DNA from: Pirellulaceae bacterium
GTDB taxonomy: Bacteria > Planctomycetota > Planctomycetia > Pirellulales > Pirellulaceae
Length of the DNA: 7,154 nucleotides
NCBI GenBank assembly: GCA_020846515.1
Contig: JADLDX010000470.1
Location: 1 to 7,154, forward strand
Reading direction: 5' to 3'
This document shows positions 4,292 through 7,154 of this stretch, one piece after another (the stretch's first letter is position 1; each line of letters opens with the position of its first letter). The translations under genes and the position numbers were made by a program. The notes under the pieces were generated by a model. That model had not been told where the DNA came from and did not search any database. It saw only the letters and a program-made list of their open reading frames with translations.

Positions 4292-7154
4292 TACTGGGGT
4301 TGTTCAGCCGTCAGGGCTACGACCATCGGTGCCGTCGGATCGTCTCCCTTGACCAATTCTACTTCGCGCACAATCTCTTTGCGTTTGGGTTCAACAACCA
4401 AGTAACGCACTTGCTGGCCGCGCACGTTGAAAGCGAACGTTGACTTGGGGACATCGACTCGGCGAATGTAATCGGCAAAGTGCTCGCCGTTGATCAATTT
4501 ATGCTCTTCGGTCTGGCCATCGGCATAGTGGAAGGTAACCAGCATGCTGGTCGTGCCTGCCCTCGACGCTGGGAACCCCCAACCGCTGACGCCACCCAAC
4601 ATGTGCAGTTTGCCTACGGGCATGTTACAAGGCAGTTTCACACTGCGCGGCATCTTCGGCGGCATCGTCCCTTGTGGTCCATACAACATCACGATGTTCG
4701 CCTTGGTCTTGCCCAACGGATCAACTAGTTGAAAGGGCACATCTTGGAAGGTCTTCCCTTTCCAATCCTGGAAGATCACGCGGTCAGGGCCGTTGTCACC
4801 ATCGTGAAACAGGCCTTTGGTACTGATAGCCGTAGCCACCGTCGCCAAAGGCAACGGTACGAACCGACCCTTGGTGGTCAGGAACTCGAGCAAGTTCGTC
4901 ATGTCGGCTTCTTTCAGCGTCTCTTCGATGCCCTCAGGCATCAACGACTTGTTGGTCGCACTGATTGAATCCACATCCTCACGCGAGATCGATTGCTTCT
5001 TGCCTTCCGCATCGATGATCTCGATCGCAGAAAGTGACTCGGCTGCCAACATACCTGCGATAACCTTGCCATCGGCCGTTAACACGGTGTAGCGTCGGAA
5101 GTTGCCTTCAACACTGCGACTGGGATCCAAGATATGAATCAGCAATTCTTCCTTGGGATGTACGGCCATGCCCGTCAAGTCGGGGCCAATCTCTTGACCT
5201 TCGCCAGAATGTTTGTGGCAATTCGCGCATGCTTTCTTGAACAGTTCCTTGCCGACCTTCGCGTCACCTTTGGCATGCGCGGTGGAAGCATAACGCTCCA
5301 ACACCTTGACGCGGTCGGCGCTGGGCAAGCCACCGGTGGCCGATAGCACCTTCGTCGCCGCATCGCGCAGTCGACGATCGGGATGGTTCTTTAGTGTCTG
5401 ACGTTGATCCAAGGTCAAGTCAGTGACTTGGATTGGACCGGTCGCCAGGCTATCGACCAGTTGCCGCGCCGAATCGGGACGTACGATCAACACAGCCACC
5501 ACGTCTTCACGCAGCTTGGGCGTTAACATGGCCCATTTGCCCAACAGCAGTTCGCCGACGCGACTGGAACGACTGGCCGAAAGCGATCGCACAATGCCAG
5601 AAGTCAGTTGCGGAGGATTCTGGGGAGTTAGCATATCGATCAATTGAGCTACCGTTGCGTCATTGCCACCACTGATTTGCAGCAGTTGTTTGACAGCCTC
5701 CAAGCGTGCTTCCACGGGCACATCGCTTTTGGCAATCGTCTCATTCAAGCCGGCCGTAATCTCGTCGGCATACTTCTTAAGCTTTTGGCTGCCCCAACCA
5801 CTGGCCAACGTCACTAGTTGGCCACGAGATCCCAAGGGTAAGCCAGGTACAAGTGCGTCGAGCGCTTGCTCGAGCTCGGCGGTCAACTCGGGTTTGTAGT
5901 CGCGCGGCCATCCTTTGCTCAGTCCCGCGACCATCGCTTCGGCCAAGGCTCGGTCTCCGCTGGTCATGGTTTTGAGCAGCTCTACCAATTGCTGGTTCGT
6001 AGGCTGAGAACGCGCCAGATGTTCGGCCAGTACGCTGGCCAGTTCTATTTGGCCTTCCATAACTTGGCCATTGCTGTTTTGGCCATTGTTTGGCGAATCT
6101 TTGGCGGGCGATGTTTGAGTCAGTAAACCCATCAGCAGCGGCGCGGCCTGAGCGGCACCAGCGCAGATGATGCCTTCCTTCAGCCAACGATCGAGCATGT
6201 TGACACTATCGCGAGCCGCCGCAGCCAGCAGCTTGCCAGCGACCGCATCTTCCGGCATATCAGCCAGGGCCATCAATGCGCCCAATCTTACTTGGGGTTC
6301 CGCATCGCTCAACAATTTGGCCTTCTCGATGGCAGCCACTGATTCTTTGGCCGGTGGCAGCACCAGGGCCGCGTTGCGACGCACGCCCGCCGATGGATGT
6401 TCCAGCGCCGCCACGACCGCGCTAAACGCTGGCTTACCAGGCGCGTTCAACGCGCCCAAACCTTTGAGGGTCCATAAAGCATGGATGGCACCTACATTCA
6501 ATCCGACATCATCGACCTTTTGATCGCTGACCAGATTCAGCAATTGCGGCACCACATCGATCTGACCACGTTCGACCAACAGTCGCTGCGCATGTCGTCG
6601 CCAGAGTCGATTGCTGTGCTGCAAGGCAGCCACCAGACCAGCCGGATCGTCGCTCGACAATTTCGGCGACTTGGTCGCTTCTGCTTTGGCATCGTCGTAA
6701 ACCACGCGGTATATACGACCAAGCTTTTTATCGCGCAAATCTGATTCGTAGGCATTGCCCTTGCCCGTCTGGAAGCCTTGCGGAGTTGGGTTGTGTTGGA
6801 CGATGTAGTTGTACCAATCGATGACCCATACATGGCCATCCGGTCCAACCTCAGCCATAATCGGTGCAGCCCATTCATCGTCGCTGGCGATCAAGTTGAA
6901 TGAGTTGGTATCGCTGAAGGAACCGCCGTTGGCATTCAAAACAAACGTACCCACCAGGTGGCCGGTCGGTCCGCAGACAAAGGCCACGCGATTCCACCAA
7001 GATGCTGGATAGGCTCGCGCGGTGTACAGCGCATGACCAGCTCCGGCCGTATAGCCACCATGATGATCGACTTGACGAACTTTCTCCGTGACCGGCTTGA
7101 ACATATGTGTATCGGATATCAAGTCTGCCATGAGACTGGGAGTCCAGCCCTTCA
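4291..7154 (-). CDS. PVC-type dehydrogenase/HEAT-like/cytochrome c protein, C-terminal 953 residues (5' end beyond window)
   Basis: The frame is open to the right edge, so the Met at 7131 is internal and the true start is missing. Numbering here is from that Met. Residues 1-145 are the end of the 'putative membrane-bound dehydrogenase' propeller typical of Pirellula/Verrucomicrobium, with motifs DWYNYIVQHNPTP (105-117) and KKLGRIYRVVYD (135-146). Residues about 160-600 are a HEAT-like helical solenoid. Its Asn/Gln-rich linker (343-356) contains a 15-bp in-frame repeat (NGQNS/NGQVM). A PVC-type haem domain follows (about 620-755), with CANCH at 635-639, GPDLTGM at 649-655 and Met731 in SLMPEG as likely distal ligand. 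A beta-rich C-terminal domain (about 765-946) has no haem motif. Family members are exported, and a redox role outside the cytoplasmic membrane is likely; the substrate is unknown. The PSD1-type cytochrome gene follows 135 bp downstream on the same strand, suggesting joint function. Confidence 0.92.
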   Translation of the reverse strand, partial: KGWTPSLMADLISDTHMFKPVTEKVRQVDHHGGYTAGAGHALYTARAYPASWWNRVAFVCGPTGHLVGTFVLNANGGSFSDTNSFNLIASDDEWAAPIMAEVGPDGHVWVIDWYNYIVQHNPTPQGFQTGKGNAYESDLRDKKLGRIYRVVYDDAKAEATKSPKLSSDDPAGLVAALQHSNRLWRRHAQRLLVERGQIDVVPQLLNLVSDQKVDDVGLNVGAIHALWTLKGLGALNAPGKPAFSAVVAALEHPSAGVRRNAALVLPPAKESVAAIEKAKLLSDAEPQVRLGALMALADMPEDAVAGKLLAAAARDSVNMLDRWLKEGIICAGAAQAAPLLMGLLTQTSPAKDSPNNGQNSNGQVMEGQIELASVLAEHLARSQPTNQQLVELLKTMTSGDRALAEAMVAGLSKGWPRDYKPELTAELEQALDALVPGLPLGSRGQLVTLASGWGSQKLKKYADEITAGLNETIAKSDVPVEARLEAVKQLLQISGGNDATVAQLIDMLTPQNPPQLTSGIVRSLSASRSSRVGELLLGKWAMLTPKLREDVVAVLIVRPDSARQLVDSLATGPIQVTDLTLDQRQTLKNHPDRRLRDAATKVLSATGGLPSADRVKVLERYASTAHAKGDAKVGKELFKKACANCHKHSGEGQEIGPDLTGMAVHPKEELLIHILDPSRSVEGNFRRYTVLTADGKVIAGMLAAESLSAIEIIDAEGKKQSISREDVDSISATNKSLMPEGIEETLKEADMTNLLEFLTTKGRFVPLPLATVATAISTKGLFHDGDNGPDRVIFQDWKGKTFQDVPFQLVDPLGKTKANIVMLYGPQGTMPPKMPRSVKLPCNMPVGKLHMLGGVSGWGFPASRAGTTSMLVTFHYADGQTEEHKLINGEHFADYIRRVDVPKSTFAFNVRGQQVRYLVVEPKRKEIVREVELVKGDDPTAPMVVALTAEQPQ

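Noticed and set aside
5777..6187. 136-codon minus-strand open frame in the HEAT-like region
   Set aside because: It overlaps the haem/HEAT-like gene on the same strand in a different frame, and its Arg/Thr-rich product looks like an out-of-frame translation.
7129..7131. Met codon at 7131 as the true start of the haem/HEAT-like gene
   Set aside because: The frame stays open to the window edge, and the sequence there is already deep inside the propeller domain with no signal peptide.

Overview
The window most likely comes from a planctomycete, probably of the Pirellula/Rhodopirellula group. The main evidence is a protein with the PSCyt1-PSCyt2-PSD1 domain order (planctomycete cytochrome C, DUF1549, DUF1553). 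Next to it is a large 'Pirellula/Verrucomicrobium-type' protein combining a dehydrogenase-like propeller, HEAT-like repeats and a haem domain. Both architectures are typical of Planctomycetes and Verrucomicrobia. No sign of a phage, plasmid, insertion sequence, CRISPR array, tRNA or rRNA was seen.

Layout. (1) Positions 1-471, minus strand: the N-terminal 157 codons of rimO, the ribosomal protein S12 methylthiotransferase, cut by the left edge. It has an unusual N-terminal extension of about 60 residues. Its start codon lies at the end of a 40-bp DNA repeat with a 10-bp period. (2) Positions 472-599: the divergent promoter region, with a good sigma70-like promoter facing rimO. (3) Positions 600-1610, plus strand: an exported, helix-rich protein of unknown function, transcribed divergently from rimO. 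(4) Positions 1612-4155, minus strand: an exported PSCyt1/PSCyt2/PSD1 protein with two CxxCH haem motifs. Its stop codon is one base from the stop of the convergent gene. (5) Positions 4156-4290: an intergenic gap with a compact nested palindrome (two hairpins whose cores form a 13-bp perfect inverted repeat) and a third small hairpin. (6) Positions 4291-7154, minus strand: the C-terminal 953 residues of the propeller/HEAT-like/cytochrome c protein, with its start beyond the right edge.

How the genes may work together. The two large minus-strand genes are co-oriented, the cytochrome/HEAT gene first and the PSD1 gene second. They encode at least three covalent haem sites between them. The PSD1 protein carries a Sec signal and the partner belongs to an exported family, so both are expected outside the cytoplasm. 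A plausible but unproven reading is an oxidoreductase or electron-transfer pair outside the cytoplasmic membrane. The biochemical role of both families is largely uncharacterised. rimO is a housekeeping translation gene, and the exported protein beside it has no obvious link to it.

I do not see a clearly new biological system. The most unusual features are DNA-level ones: the phased repeat at the rimO start and the nested palindrome between the two haem-protein genes.
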